Positions 1 to 9,042 of a stretch of 64,000 nt of DNA are shown piece by piece (the stretch's first letter is position 1; each line of letters starts with the position of its first letter). The stretch covers positions 558,001-622,000 of the forward strand of contig NZ_JAFJYB010000004.1 of assembly GCF_018777385.1 (NCBI RefSeq), in the 5' to 3' direction. The translations under genes and the position numbers were made by a program. The notes under the pieces are model-generated. The model did no database searches. It saw only the letters and a program-made list of their open reading frames with translations, and was not told the origin of the DNA. Source of the DNA: Candidatus Symbiopectobacterium endolongispinus. GTDB lineage: Bacteria; Pseudomonadota; Gammaproteobacteria; Enterobacterales; Enterobacteriaceae.

Positions 1-663
1 CTCGCCGCGTAGCGCGCGAGGGAACAGGATTTTGTTCTCCAGATGGATATGCTCCATCAGGTCGCTGATAAAAACATTGATGCCAGCGTACAACGCGCGC
101 CAGGTGTTGCAGGCGTTTTCCGGTGGCGTCACGTTGTTGGTCAGATTTTTCACCACTTCCAGTTGTTGCCCTGCGTCATCATGCTCATGTTCCATCACCG
201 AGATCGGTCCTGAAGCTTGTGCGCCCATACCCGCCTCGATCATGGGGAACAGGATGCGTTCTTCTTTCATCATGTGCTGGGATAAATCGTCAAGGATCAG
301 CGCTAACTGCGAGGCCAGCCAGCGTGGGCACGCCGATTTTTCATGGTGAACACGTTCCACTTTTTCAGCCATCAGGATCAATTCCGGCAACTGCTCGCGG
401 TGACGATCGTGATAACGCTGGATGATGTGGGGAATGATGTCGCCCAGCGGTGCTGAAGGCCAGTGGGTTTCCGTCGAAGGCTGCTCTGCCAGAGCGCTCA
501 GGCGCGCTTCAAGTGCCTCGATATCCAGCTCCAGTTTGTTGGCAGCACGCAGCAGCGTTTGTTTGCCGCCGCAGCAAAAATCGAGATTAAATTCACGGAA
601 AAGTACAGTAGCGCGAGGAATGGCGATGGCCAGTTCCCCCAGTGTACGATCGCGGTAATGCAT
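1..663 (-). CDS. ytfE: YtfE (RIC) di-iron iron-sulfur cluster repair protein, last codons at window edge
   Basis: This cytoplasmic di-iron protein repairs Fe-S clusters damaged by nitric oxide and oxidative stress. The reverse strand reads 221 codons from ATG 663 without interruption to base 1 and ends in LFPRALRGE, close to the known YtfE C-terminus, so only the stop lies outside. The N-terminal ScdA-like domain carries the FCCGG motif (about residues 30-34). The C-terminal hemerythrin-like domain keeps its His/Glu iron ligands, for example EHEHDD and the final [11 protein letters not shown] near-perfect NsrR operator lies just upstream, as expected for this NO-responsive gene. No lesion is visible, unlike most of its neighbours. 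Confidence 0.93.
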   Translation of the reverse strand, partial: MHYRDRTLGELAIAIPRATVLFREFNLDFCCGGKQTLLRAANKLELDIEALEARLSALAEQPSTETHWPSAPLGDIIPHIIQRYHDRHREQLPELILMAEKVERVHHEKSACPRWLASQLALILDDLSQHMMKEERILFPMIEAGMGAQASGPISVMEHEHDDAGQQLEVVKNLTNNVTPPENACNTWRALYAGINVFISDLMEHIHLENKILFPRALRGE

Positions 664-690
664 GATAAGGCCCCCAGCGGCAAAAATAAT

Positions 691-713
691 AAGATGTATT
701 TTAAACGCATCTT
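691..713. promoter_or_regulatory. NsrR operator upstream of ytfE
   Basis: A 23-bp interrupted palindrome starts with AAGATG and ends with CATCTT around an AT-rich centre. It matches the known NsrR consensus of two 11-bp half-sites separated by one base. It sits about 30 bp before the ytfE start, so NsrR should repress ytfE until nitric oxide is present. Both half-sites are intact. Confidence 0.8.
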
Positions 714-865
714 ATTGTGATGGATATAACTAAAAAGAGGTACGCAGAGGGGGCATTTAGGGTTAAATTTAACCGGGTGATACCCAGACCAGAGCTGTTG
801 CTTTTCTGGTTCCTTCGGTAGCGTTTTCCGCACAAAACTCCTGCCCGTATTGGTGAGTAAGCGGT

Positions 866-1462
866 TCAGATCAATCTGGGTATTGCCTTCGCTTTTGAAC
901 ACGTGGTTAAACTTTTTTCTTCAATCGATTCTGGACTTAACGAATCGACATAACCAGAAAACGCTTTCGTCTCTCGTTTGAAAGCGTTGGCAATTTGTTG
1001 ACCCAAAGGGTTTGATCCATCTGCTGAGTAACAGGAAATGACGCGGATGTACTGATAAAGCGCCAGTGTTTCTGCTCGGTAATGATAGTCATACATGTAC
1101 TTTAGATCTGCACCATCAACCCTATCCAGTTTTCCCTCTAGCAACAGACTCATTTCTCCCTTGCCGCTGGCGCTAATGCAGCCATGGCCAAGGATTTTTA
1201 ATCGTTTGGTGCCTTTATACGTATCGTCGAACCAGTAAATATGAAGTTCATCTGGGTTAGTTTTTAAGTCACGAAAATCATGGCCCCAGCGGACATAGTG
1301 ATCGTCCGACTTATCAGGGCTAAGCAGATGAGTGTCCGCATCATGAACAATGGAGGTTAACTTTTGCAAAAAAGACGGCGTGAGTTGTTCTTTGGGAACC
1401 GATGATCGCGTGCCGGATGGCTCGCTCATTGGTTGGGTGGGTGTCAATGGCGTAATCGGCAT
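866..1462 (-). CDS. Unrecognised protein with clan CD cysteine-peptidase-like motifs, probably frameshifted at its 3' end
   Basis: I do not recognise this 198-residue product as a named family. It contains two hydrophobic strands, each ending in a candidate catalytic residue: RLKILGHG (about residue 93) and YIRVISCYSADG (about residue 140). A His-Gly and later a Cys after hydrophobic strands is the layout of clan CD peptidases (caspase, gingipain and MARTX C80 types). The function is inference only. The last residues after EEKS look out of frame. Shifting one base at an A run (about 905-910) continues with FNHVFKSEGNTQIDLNRLL and about 40 more polar residues, so the gene probably lost one A. 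No convincing ribosome site precedes ATG 1462; 1429 is an alternative start. The gene is an insertion between ytfE and cpdB. Confidence 0.5.
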   Translation of the reverse strand: MPITPLTPTQPMSEPSGTRSSVPKEQLTPSFLQKLTSIVHDADTHLLSPDKSDDHYVRWGHDFRDLKTNPDELHIYWFDDTYKGTKRLKILGHGCISASGKGEMSLLLEGKLDRVDGADLKYMYDYHYRAETLALYQYIRVISCYSADGSNPLGQQIANAFKRETKAFSGYVDSLSPESIEEKSLTTCSKAKAIPRLI

Positions 1463-1527
1463 CGTTAATCAATGGTAATCACCTGATGTAAACCTGTGTA
1501 CATTTTGACAGCAAGGCCGTTAGTTAA

Positions 1528-1690
1528 TCATTCATAAACAGATTGCTGGGCTACTGCGCTGTACTCCCTGTCGTGACGGGCGGACTGGATTACTTCAATC
1601 TGATCGCTGACACCGTCAATCATATCAGCGTTGTCGCTGCGAAAGCCGCTCCGGTTAAGCAAGGAGGAGAGTTGAGGTTTTCTTTCTGTA
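1528..1690 (-). pseudogene. Remnant of a second cpdB-like gene
   Basis: On the reverse strand this stretch reads SLLNRSGFR, then MIDGVSDQIEVIQSARHD. It is clearly related to SLINWNGFR and [18 protein letters not shown] in cpdB, about 600 bp further on. The similarity also holds at the DNA level over about 120 bp (1546-1680 against 2186-2310). It covers only part of the C-terminal 5'-nucleotidase domain and has no start of its own. I infer a decayed fragment of a paralogous or duplicated 2',3'-cyclic phosphodiesterase. Confidence 0.6.
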
Positions 1691-1750
1691 GCAGATCCTC
1701 CGCCTGTACGGAGGATGAACAATGGGTAGAGTGATGTTGTCAGCCGTTTG

Positions 1751-1775
1751 AGAACGCCGCTTGATGCGGCGTTCT
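1751..1775. terminator. Hairpin after cpdB
   Basis: A perfect 10-bp stem (AGAACGCCGC / GCGGCGTTCT) with a five-base loop lies just after the cpdB stop. No strong T run follows on the cpdB strand, so it may be a weak terminator or an mRNA-stabilising hairpin. Confidence 0.5.
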
Positions 1776-1783
1776 GTAACCGA

Positions 1784-3732
1784 TTACTGTTTTTGCAGAT
1801 CGAGGCGGTATAACGCAAAGCCCACGTCATCATGGCCGAGGGATGTCATCGGGTATTGCGCTTTTTCTTTGATAAAAGCCGCAGCCTTCGCTGAAGGTGC
1901 CGTTTCCACGCGGATATCCAGTGGTGTGTCGCTCTTGATCGGCGCCAAACGCCAATTGTTGTCCGCTTGAGGTTTCACTTCGCCCTGTTTTTGCGTTTCT
2001 GCACTGATATAGGCGGCCAGCACAGAACGGTTTTCATCAGGCGAAGCAAAGGCAACGTACTTTTCTCCGGTTCCGGCAAATTTTTCGCCGTAGGCGCGGT
2101 AGTTGTTGGTGGCGATCAGGAACGTCATCTTGGGATCGATGGGTTTACCCTGGTAGGTCAAATTAACGATGCGCTCGGCGTTGGGATTACGTGGCGCGCA
2201 CTCCCCGTCGTAACGGGCAGGTTGTGTCACATCGATCTGGTAATTGACACCGTCAATCACATCAAAGTTATAGGTGCGGAAACCGTTCCAGTTAATCAGG
2301 GATTGTGGCGCCTTGCTGTGAACATCGATTTGATTGAACTGGTCCGCTGAGCACTCCAGCCACTCTTTCACCTGCTGCCCGTTCACTTTCACTACCACCA
2401 GCGTATTGGGGTAGAGATAGAGATCGGCGGCGTTACGGAACGTCAGCTCACCCTTTTCCACTTCCACATAGCTATTCGGATCGTTCTTTCTGCCGCCCGC
2501 TTTAAACGGTGCGGCGGTGGAAAGCACCGGAATATCTGCCAGATCGTGGTCGCCCTGAATAAAGTGCTGCACATAAGCGCGCTGCGCGTTATTGACGATC
2601 TGCACGGTGTGGTCATCCTGCACCAGTGACAAATAGCTGTACATGTTGTCAGCGGCCTTACCGATAGGCTTGCCGACAAAGGTGCGCGTTTGTTGATGCG
2701 CGTCGGACAACACATTCACCAGATCTTTATCCGCTTCGGCACGCGATTGTTTTTGCACCTTGTCGAAAATAGGGCGCGCTTGAGCTTTCCCCTGCGTCAC
2801 CTGCCATTGGCCGCTGTCATTGTTGACCACTAAATCAACAATACCCAGATGATCGCCCCATTGGCCGGGCATCACGGCGGGAATACCGTTCAAGGTGCCC
2901 TGCGCAATATCACTGCCGGGAATAGCGGCAAAACTTTGCTGGGGAACACGGCGTGAGCATGGCCGAACAGAATGGCATTGATGCCCGGTATCTGGCTCAG
3001 GTAGTACACTGAGTTCTCTGCCATGGCCTTGTACGGCTCGCCAGAAAGGCTGAAGTGGGGGATGGCAACCACAATATCCGCACCTTTCTGCCGCATTTCT
3101 GGCACCCACTTCTTCGCGGTTTCGGTTATGTCGGCCACGGTAACTTTGCCGCTCAGGTTGGCCTTATACCACACCATGATTTGCGGCGGCACAAAACCGA
3201 TATAACCGATGCGTAAAGTATGAGTCTTACCATCGCGATCCTTTACCGGTGTGTCCTTGATCAGATAAGGCGTGAACAGCGGTTTGCCGGTTTTCGCATC
3301 GAGCACGTTAGCGTTTACGTAAGGGAAAGCAGCACCGGACAGCGCTTTGTGCAGATAATCCAAACCGTAGTTGAATTCATGGTTGCCGATGTTGCCGACC
3401 GCATAGTCGAGCCGGTTCATGGCGAGATAAACCGTATGCACCTCCCCCTGTTGCAGCCCATTGGCCGCCATGTAATCGCCCAGCTGGCTGCCCTGGATCA
3501 AGTCGCCGTTATCCACCAGAACACTGTTAGTGGCCTCCTGACGTGCGCCGTGAATCAAGCTGGCGGTGCGTACCAGACCGAATTTATCGGTGGTGGTATC
3601 TTTGTAATAATCAAAATCCATCATATTGCTGTGCAGATCGATGGTTTCCAAAATGCGCAGATCGACGGTGGCAGCGTGCAGTGTGGTGGTAACAAACAGG
3701 GCCACTAAACCTGGCGCGAGCGCGTGCTTCAT
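1784..3732 (-). pseudogene. cpdB: CpdB, 2',3'-cyclic-nucleotide 2'-phosphodiesterase/3'-nucleotidase, frameshifted
   Basis: CpdB is a periplasmic metallophosphoesterase that opens 2',3'-cyclic nucleotides and removes 3'-phosphates, feeding nucleoside salvage. The start at 3732 follows an AAGGAG ribosome site and gives a signal peptide [20 protein letters not shown]. The metallophosphatase domain follows ([31 protein letters not shown]). The frame breaks at about 2940. Restoring one A in the codons for SKSF reconnects it to the C-terminal 5'-nucleotidase domain, ending LYRLDLQKQ. Total length would be about 650 residues, as in the family. The lesion is an A4 to A3 contraction, so the present product is cut after the metal-binding half. 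Upstream starts at 3780 and 3795 are possible but poorer. Confidence 0.88.
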
Positions 3733-3917
3733 ATAGCCTGACTCCTTCATGTTGGCGTTGCACTTGGATTTGATACTCATAAAGTATCCTACCAAAGGAA
3801 GTAAATTGGCATAGAATCATGACAGGTCAGTGGCGCATATCACTCTTTTGACAAAGAATAGGTCCGTTACTGCGTTGTATTGTGTACACAGCGGGCACCA
3901 GAAAGACGAGGTTCATT

Positions 3918-3945
3918 ATGTTGGAACAAATTTGCCAGTTGGCGC
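3918..3945 (+). pseudogene. cysQ: cysQ remnant: first nine codons only
   Basis: ATG 3918 begins MLEQICQLA, which matches the start of CysQ (MLDQVCQLA in E. coli), the 3'-phosphoadenosine-5'-phosphate phosphatase of sulfate assimilation. After codon nine the sequence is the antisense of ytfJ. In related genomes cysQ lies exactly here, divergent from cpdB and convergent toward ytfJ. The rest of cysQ has therefore been deleted, together with the 3' end of ytfJ. The upstream cpdB-cysQ spacer (3733-3917) is kept. Confidence 0.7.
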
Positions 3946-4334
3946 TTTTTTACTCTCTTCAAGACTGCTGCGAACAAACGGGCCAGTGTCGATGATGGCG
4001 TCGTCGGTATTGACGATTGTCGTCGTTTGGTAATATTCACGCGCTAGATTAGCGGCCTTGATGGCACTTATCAGCGGATCGTTCATTTCTTTGGCCGATG
4101 TCCTACCTGCAATGTGCTGGATGACGCGCACCTTTCCCACGAGCTGTGCGCTGTCCCAGTTCTGGTAGCTAAACTGTTGGTTTTGATACATCAGTTCCCC
4201 TTTATCGGCAATGCCAGTGGGGGCAAGGTACTGTTGAGCGTAAGGTTGTGCGCCATGCAGGGCAGCGCCAACAGGGTACGCAAGCTAAGTAGGGCTATTC
4301 GCAGGCGCAGCGTCGAGGTGTGGCAGGCAGTCAT
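3946..4334 (-). pseudogene. ytfJ: YtfJ-family periplasmic protein, frameshifted and 3'-truncated
   Basis: YtfJ is a small exported thioredoxin-fold protein of uncertain role. ATG 4334 gives a signal-like segment (LLSLRTLLALPCMA). The frame fails near 4205-4215. In another frame the conserved core continues as ADKGELMYQNQQFSYQNW, then QLVGKVRVIQHIAGRTSAKE and TTTIVNTDDAI. Similarity stops at SSLEESKK (about 3950), where the sequence switches to the cysQ start. About 50 C-terminal residues are missing. The gene thus has a frameshift and a terminal deletion. Confidence 0.8.
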
Positions 4335-4646
4335 AACGTGTCCTCTGGTAGAAAGCGGCGAAGGTTACGCGAAACCGTTGCTTAAGCGTAGAGGAAGATA
4401 TCTGGTCTGTCCTGTCTGAAATGTGATCGAGCTTCACAATTTTTGTTACGTAAAGGTAAAAATAAAACTATGCTGATCGATAACGGAACTATCTTATAAC
4501 AGTCTGAAAACCCCGTGAATTATGCTGTTTTTTGTGTGTAACTAAATGCCATCTGGCGACCCTAATAGTTAGGGATTCTTTTAACGCATGATTTTATACC
4601 CCAGCTTGGGGCCGAAGAGAAAAATGAAAACGGGAGGATACATACA
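4335..4646. other. Spacer between divergent ytfJ and ytfK
   Basis: This 312-bp AT-rich stretch should hold the promoters of ytfJ and ytfK. I see no clear operator, RNA gene or coding signal. A GGGAGG ribosome site for ytfK lies near its 3' end. Confidence 0.4.
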
Positions 4647-4853
4647 ATGCGGATCTTCGAACGTTACAACCCGTTAAAAGTTGCGAAGTACGTGAAAACG
4701 CTGTTTCGTGACCGGTTGTATATCAGAGGCATCGGTGCTTTCGAGTTTGATTACGGCAAAATATTACTGCCGAAAACCCAAGAAAAACAGCATTTGCTGG
4801 TGATGTCTGAGGTGAACCGTCAGGTGATGCGGCTGCAAGCCGACATGGGCTAA
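4647..4853 (+). CDS. ytfK: YtfK, DUF1107 stress-response protein
   Basis: The 68-residue product ([17 protein letters not shown]...) aligns along its full length with E. coli YtfK. In E. coli YtfK binds SpoT and favours (p)ppGpp synthesis over hydrolysis during phosphate and fatty-acid starvation. There is no signal peptide or membrane segment. A GGGAGG Shine-Dalgarno site lies about ten bases before the ATG. The gene lies between ytfJ and ytfL, as in other enterics, and is intact although both neighbours are broken. Its link to (p)ppGpp fits the intact relA in this window. Confidence 0.9.
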   Translation: MRIFERYNPLKVAKYVKTLFRDRLYIRGIGAFEFDYGKILLPKTQEKQHLLVMSEVNRQVMRLQADMG

Positions 4854-4868
4854 CGGTTTGAGAGGAAT

Positions 4869-4896
4869 GCTGCTGCCGCCAGTGATGGGCAGCAGC
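4869..4896. terminator. Hairpin after ytfK
   Basis: Inverted repeat GCTGCTGCC / GGCAGCAGC with a nine- to ten-base loop lies just after ytfK and between convergent genes. No T tract follows, so termination is only plausible. Confidence 0.45.
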
Positions 4897-4932
4897 AACG
4901 GGCCAGCGGTTCAGGCTGGCGCAGGTTGAAGA

Positions 4933-6251
4933 CTAGCTTTTAGGTTCTGCCGCAGCGTCTGCGGCAATTGCCGCAGACGCTGCGTTCTTCTCTTCAAGAC
5001 GAGTGGCCAGCAACTGGTCAATCTTGTAGCTGTCGATATCCACCACTTCAAATTTGTAGCCTGCAAAACGGACAGAATCGGTACGTTTCGTAATCTTGCG
5101 CAGCGTATACATCATAAAGCCGCCGATGGTTTCGTAATTGTCCGAATGGGGAAAATCGTCGATATCCAGCGCACGCATCACGTCTTCAATCGGCGTGCCG
5201 CCATCGATGAGCCACGAGTTTTCATCACGCGCCACAATCTGTTCTTCCATGCCCTGACCAACCAGATCGCCCATCAGCGTGGTCATCACATCGTTCAGGG
5301 TGATAATGCCGACCACCAGTGCATACTCGTTCAGGATCACCGCGAAATCTTCGCCCGCCGCTTTAAAGCTTTCCAGCGCTTCCGACAGTGTCAGCGTATC
5401 TGGCACGATCAGCGCGGTGCGGATTTGAATACCGCCGTTGAGCGCCAGGCTCTGGTTGCCCAAAACATGGTTGAGCAGATCCTTGGAGTCAACATAACCG
5501 ACGACCTGGTCGATATTGCCGTTGCACACCAGAAATTTGGAGTGTTGTTGTTGGGCAATCTTCTCTTTTATTTGCGCTTCGTCTTCGTGCAGATCGAAAA
5601 AGACCACGCTTTCCCGCGGTGTCATCGACGAGGGCACCGTGCGAGATTCCAGCTCAAAGACGTTTTCAATCAATTCATGCTCTTGCTTACGCAGCACGCC
5701 CGCCAGCGCCCCAGCTTCCACCACTGCGTAAATGTCATCGGAGGTGATGTCGTCGTTGCGTACCATAAGATCACATTCGACAGGCCGTTAAAAAACCACA
5801 CCAACGGACGGAAAAAGAACAGGCAGAAGCGCATGGGATTGATAATCCGGATAGCAACGGCTTCCGGTGTCGTCATGCCAATGCGCTTCGGCGTTAAGTC
5901 GCCTAACAGAATAAACAGACTGGTTACCAGCACAAAGGAACAGGCAAAACTGACGGAATCGGCCATTTCTGGCGTCATAAAGCGTTGGAAAAACACAGTG
6001 AAATAGGGAGAGAACGCTTGATCGCCGATGATACCGGCCAGAATGGCCACGGCGTTAATACCGATTTGAATAACGGTAAAAAAGATACCGGGCGTTTCCT
6101 GGAGCTTTAATACCATGGCGGCGTTGAGATTACCCTCATCGGCCATCTGTTTAAGTTTTATTTTGCGTGAAGCGGCCAGTGATATCTCGGACAATGAGAA
6201 AAACGCACTGAGCTCGATCAGAAGAACTATCAGTAATAAACTGTTTAACAT
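4933..6251 (-). pseudogene. ytfL: YtfL, CNNM/CorC-type CBS transporter-like protein, split by a deletion
   Basis: YtfL is an inner-membrane CNNM-domain protein with a pair of CBS domains and a CorC C-terminal domain; a role in polyamine or cation homeostasis has been proposed. ATG 6251 opens a hydrophobic CNNM part (MLNSLLLIVLLIELSAFF...) up to WFFNGLSNVI near 5790. Homologues then have about seven residues (FRIFKLP in E. coli) before MVRKDDITSDDIYAVV. Here only two bases remain between the Ile and Met codons, a deletion of about 19 nt that shifts the frame. The second part (4933-5766) is open and starts with ATG at that Met: CBS domains, the TLNDVMTTLMG segment and the CorC domain. A soluble C-terminal fragment could still be made. 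Confidence 0.88.
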
Positions 6252-6427
6252 ATGTTTTCCGGCCGTCGTGGCCAGATCCTCAGGAAGGTCATGAATGCAT
6301 GAATAGTAATAATCGCATTAGATGACAGAATGAATAACGCCGCCGTAACGGATGTCAGGCGGCGCAAGCATTATAACGGTGTTGATGGACCATTTGGCAA
6401 ACATGGCGTAGAATATGGGCAATTTTA

Positions 6428-7069
6428 TCAGGCGTTGGGCGGCAAACACAGGCCGATGCCCGCCAATCCGCAATAGCCGCCGGGATTCTTGTGCAGGTAT
6501 TGCTGGTGTTCATCTTCCGCGTAATAAAAGGGGCCCGCCTGGACGATTTCTGTGCTGATGGTGCACGCATCACCGCTGGCGCGCATGGCTTGCTGGAAAC
6601 GCGCCAGACTGGCCTTCGCCAACGTCATCTGTTCTGCGGTGAGCGTGTAGATGGCTGAGCGATACTGCGTGCCGAGATCGTTACCCTGACGCATGCCCTG
6701 CGCCGGATAGTGATTTTCCCAAAACAGTTGTAGCGGGCGATCGTAGCTGATGACAGCCGGATCGTAGACGATGCGCACCGCTTCGGCGTGATCGGTCAGC
6801 CCGCTACAGACTTCACGGTAGGTGGGATTGGGCGTAAAGCCTCCAGTGTAGCCTGCTGCGGTACTGTATACGCCCTCCTGCTGCCAGAACAGGCGTTCCA
6901 CGCCCCAAAAACAGCCTATGGCGAACAGCGCAACGTCCATGTTGTCAGGAACGTGAGTCATTGAATGTTGGCTGACAACGTTCAGGCGTGCCAGTGGCAT
7001 TGGTGTGCTTCGCCCTGGCAGCGCTTCTGATTGACGGATACGTTTGTTTTTATCACTGTGCTGTACCAC
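6428..7069 (-). CDS. msrA: Peptide methionine-S-sulfoxide reductase MsrA
   Basis: MsrA reduces the S epimer of methionine sulfoxide in proteins. I chose GTG 7069 because GGGAG lies seven bases upstream and the resulting 213 residues match the family; an in-frame ATG at 7102 would add 11. The catalytic Cys motif GCFWGVE, the Glu after the GYTGG region and the Asp/Tyr in [10 protein letters not shown] are present, as is the C-terminal HQQYLHKNP with its resolving-cysteine region. Two changes hit conserved spots: TGHAE is TDHAE, and ENHDP is ENHYP. These may reduce function. The gene is divergent from tamA, as in other enterics. Confidence 0.9.
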   Translation of the reverse strand: MVQHSDKNKRIRQSEALPGRSTPMPLARLNVVSQHSMTHVPDNMDVALFAIGCFWGVERLFWQQEGVYSTAAGYTGGFTPNPTYREVCSGLTDHAEAVRIVYDPAVISYDRPLQLFWENHYPAQGMRQGNDLGTQYRSAIYTLTAEQMTLAKASLARFQQAMRASGDACTISTEIVQAGPFYYAEDEHQQYLHKNPGGYCGLAGIGLCLPPNA

Positions 7070-7305
7070 GTTGTTACTCCCACGATAATCCATGTTATTC
7101 ATAGGTAACAGAATAACTAAGAAAATTCACGCTGTCTTTATGGTTCAAGCCCGTTTAAGGTTAAGGTGTTACGCAACCTGCATTTTTGAAATTACTAATT
7201 ACACTTTAGAGTGGGTGTAGATGAGGATGTTGAGTGGGATTGTTTTTGACATGATTTTCAACACACGCCTGTATAGAACAATATAAACGAACGTGGGGAG
7301 TTGGC

Positions 7306-9042
7306 GTGTCACGATACCGTACTTTGTTTTTTGTGTGCCTACTGGCAACTGCATCGTCCTATGCAGCGAACGTGCGTTTGCAAGTGGTGGGATTAGAAGG
7401 GGAATTACAGCGCAATGTGCGTGCGCGGCTCTCTACCATCGGCCCTGATGAGGTCAGCGCCGACGGGCGCTTTCGTGCTCGGGTTGATGATGCGATCCGG
7501 CGCGGGTTACAGGCGTTGGGGTATTACGATCCGCTAATCAATTTTGAGTACCACCCGGCAGAAAACGGCGGACGACCGCTGCTGTTGGTGACGGTGACGC
7601 CGGGTGAGCCGGTCAAAATCGCTGGCACCGATGTTCTGCTGCGCGGCGATGTGGGCAGCGACAGCGATTTCCTCCAACTGCGCCGCCGTAGCCTGCCTGC
7701 GATGGGCAGTGTGCTGAACCACGGCGACTATGATGATTTTAAACGTTCATTAAATAACCTGGCACTGCGTAAAGGGTATTTCGATGCGCACTACGACAAA
7801 AGCCAGTTAGGCGTGATCCGCGAAACGCGGGAAGCGTTCTGGGATATCGATTATGACGGCGGCACCCGTTACCGTTTCGGTGACGTGCACTTTCAGGGGA
7901 GTCAGATCGATGAAGCCTATCTGCGCAATCTGATCCCGTTTAAGCGTGGCGATGAGTATACCAGCGAAGATCTGGGCGAATTTAACCGGCGTTTGTCTGC
8001 AACTGGATGGTTCACCTCGGCAGTCGTCTCCCCCAATTTCGCGGCGGGAAAAACCGATAAAATGCTGCCGCTGGATGCGGTCGTTACACCGCGTGCTCGC
8101 AATTTACTGGAAACCGGGGTGGGGTACTCTACTGACGTGGGGCCACGCTTTCAGACCACGTGGCGCAGGCCGTGGATCAACGAGCGTGGACACAGTCTGG
8201 AAAGCAGCCTGAGCGTCTCTGCACCGGAACAGTCGCTGGATTTTAGTTACAAAATCCCCTTGCTGAGAAGCCCGCTGGAGCAGTTCTACTTGCTGCAAGC
8301 CGGTTTTAAACGCGAAGACCTGAATGACACCAAATCAGATGGCACCATGCTCAACGTGGCGCGCTTTTGGACGCTTAATCGAGGTTGGCAGCGCTCAATC
8401 AACCTGCGCTGGAGTCTCGATCACTTTACTCAGGGCAGTGTCACCAATACCACCATGCTGCTCTATTCCGGCCTGACGCTGAATCGCACGCGACAGCGCG
8501 GCGGGACTATGCCCACCTGGGGTGATTCACAGCGCTATTCGCTGGATATCTCAGATACCACCTGGGGCTCGGATATCGATTTCGCGGTGATACAGGCGCA
8601 GAACGTCTGGATCCGTACGTTGGAGGATAAGCACCGTTTTGTCGCGCGTGGCAACGTCGGTTGGATTGAAACCAATAGCTTCTCCCGCGTGCCGCCGTCG
8701 CTACGCTTCTTTGCCGGGGGCGATCGCAGCATTCGCGGCTATAAGTTCCGCTCTATCTCACCGCGTGATGACGAAGGCAAACTGACCGGTGCGTCAAAAT
8801 TGCTAACTGGTTCTCTGGAATACCAGTACAACTTTACCTGGCGCTGGTGGGGGGCGGTGTTTGTCGATGCCGGTGATGCGGTAAACGATCTCAAGATCAA
8901 CGACCTGAAAACCGGTGCCGGGGTCGGGATTCGTTGGGCCTCGCCGGTGGGGCCGGTCAAATTCGATTTTGCCGTTCCGGTAAATGATTCCGAGAAACGT
9001 AACGATCTCCAGTTCTATATTGGTTTGGGGCCTGAGCTATGA
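7306..9042 (+). CDS. tamA: TamA, Omp85-family outer-membrane subunit of the TAM complex
   Basis: TamA is an Omp85 barrel that works with TamB in outer-membrane protein insertion and lipid homeostasis. The GTG start follows a GGGGAG ribosome site. A signal peptide ends near SSYA (residue 20). Three POTRA domains (about 21-265) precede a 16-strand barrel with the Omp85 signature [12 protein letters not shown] (about 467) and the C-terminal FYIGLGPEL. The 578-residue length equals the family norm. The stop overlaps the tamB start by four bases (ATGA), indicating translational coupling. Confidence 0.96.
   Translation: MSRYRTLFFVCLLATASSYAANVRLQVVGLEGELQRNVRARLSTIGPDEVSADGRFRARVDDAIRRGLQALGYYDPLINFEYHPAENGGRPLLLVTVTPGEPVKIAGTDVLLRGDVGSDSDFLQLRRRSLPAMGSVLNHGDYDDFKRSLNNLALRKGYFDAHYDKSQLGVIRETREAFWDIDYDGGTRYRFGDVHFQGSQIDEAYLRNLIPFKRGDEYTSEDLGEFNRRLSATGWFTSAVVSPNFAAGKTDKMLPLDAVVTPRARNLLETGVGYSTDVGPRFQTTWRRPWINERGHSLESSLSVSAPEQSLDFSYKIPLLRSPLEQFYLLQAGFKREDLNDTKSDGTMLNVARFWTLNRGWQRSINLRWSLDHFTQGSVTNTTMLLYSGLTLNRTRQRGGTMPTWGDSQRYSLDISDTTWGSDIDFAVIQAQNVWIRTLEDKHRFVARGNVGWIETNSFSRVPPSLRFFAGGDRSIRGYKFRSISPRDDEGKLTGASKLLTGSLEYQYNFTWRWWGAVFVDAGDAVNDLKINDLKTGAGVGIRWASPVGPVKFDFAVPVNDSEKRNDLQFYIGLGPEL

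Noticed and set aside
5146..6006. 286-codon forward frame across ytfL
   Set aside because: His/Arg/Gln-rich shadow of the reverse-strand ytfL, without a ribosome site.
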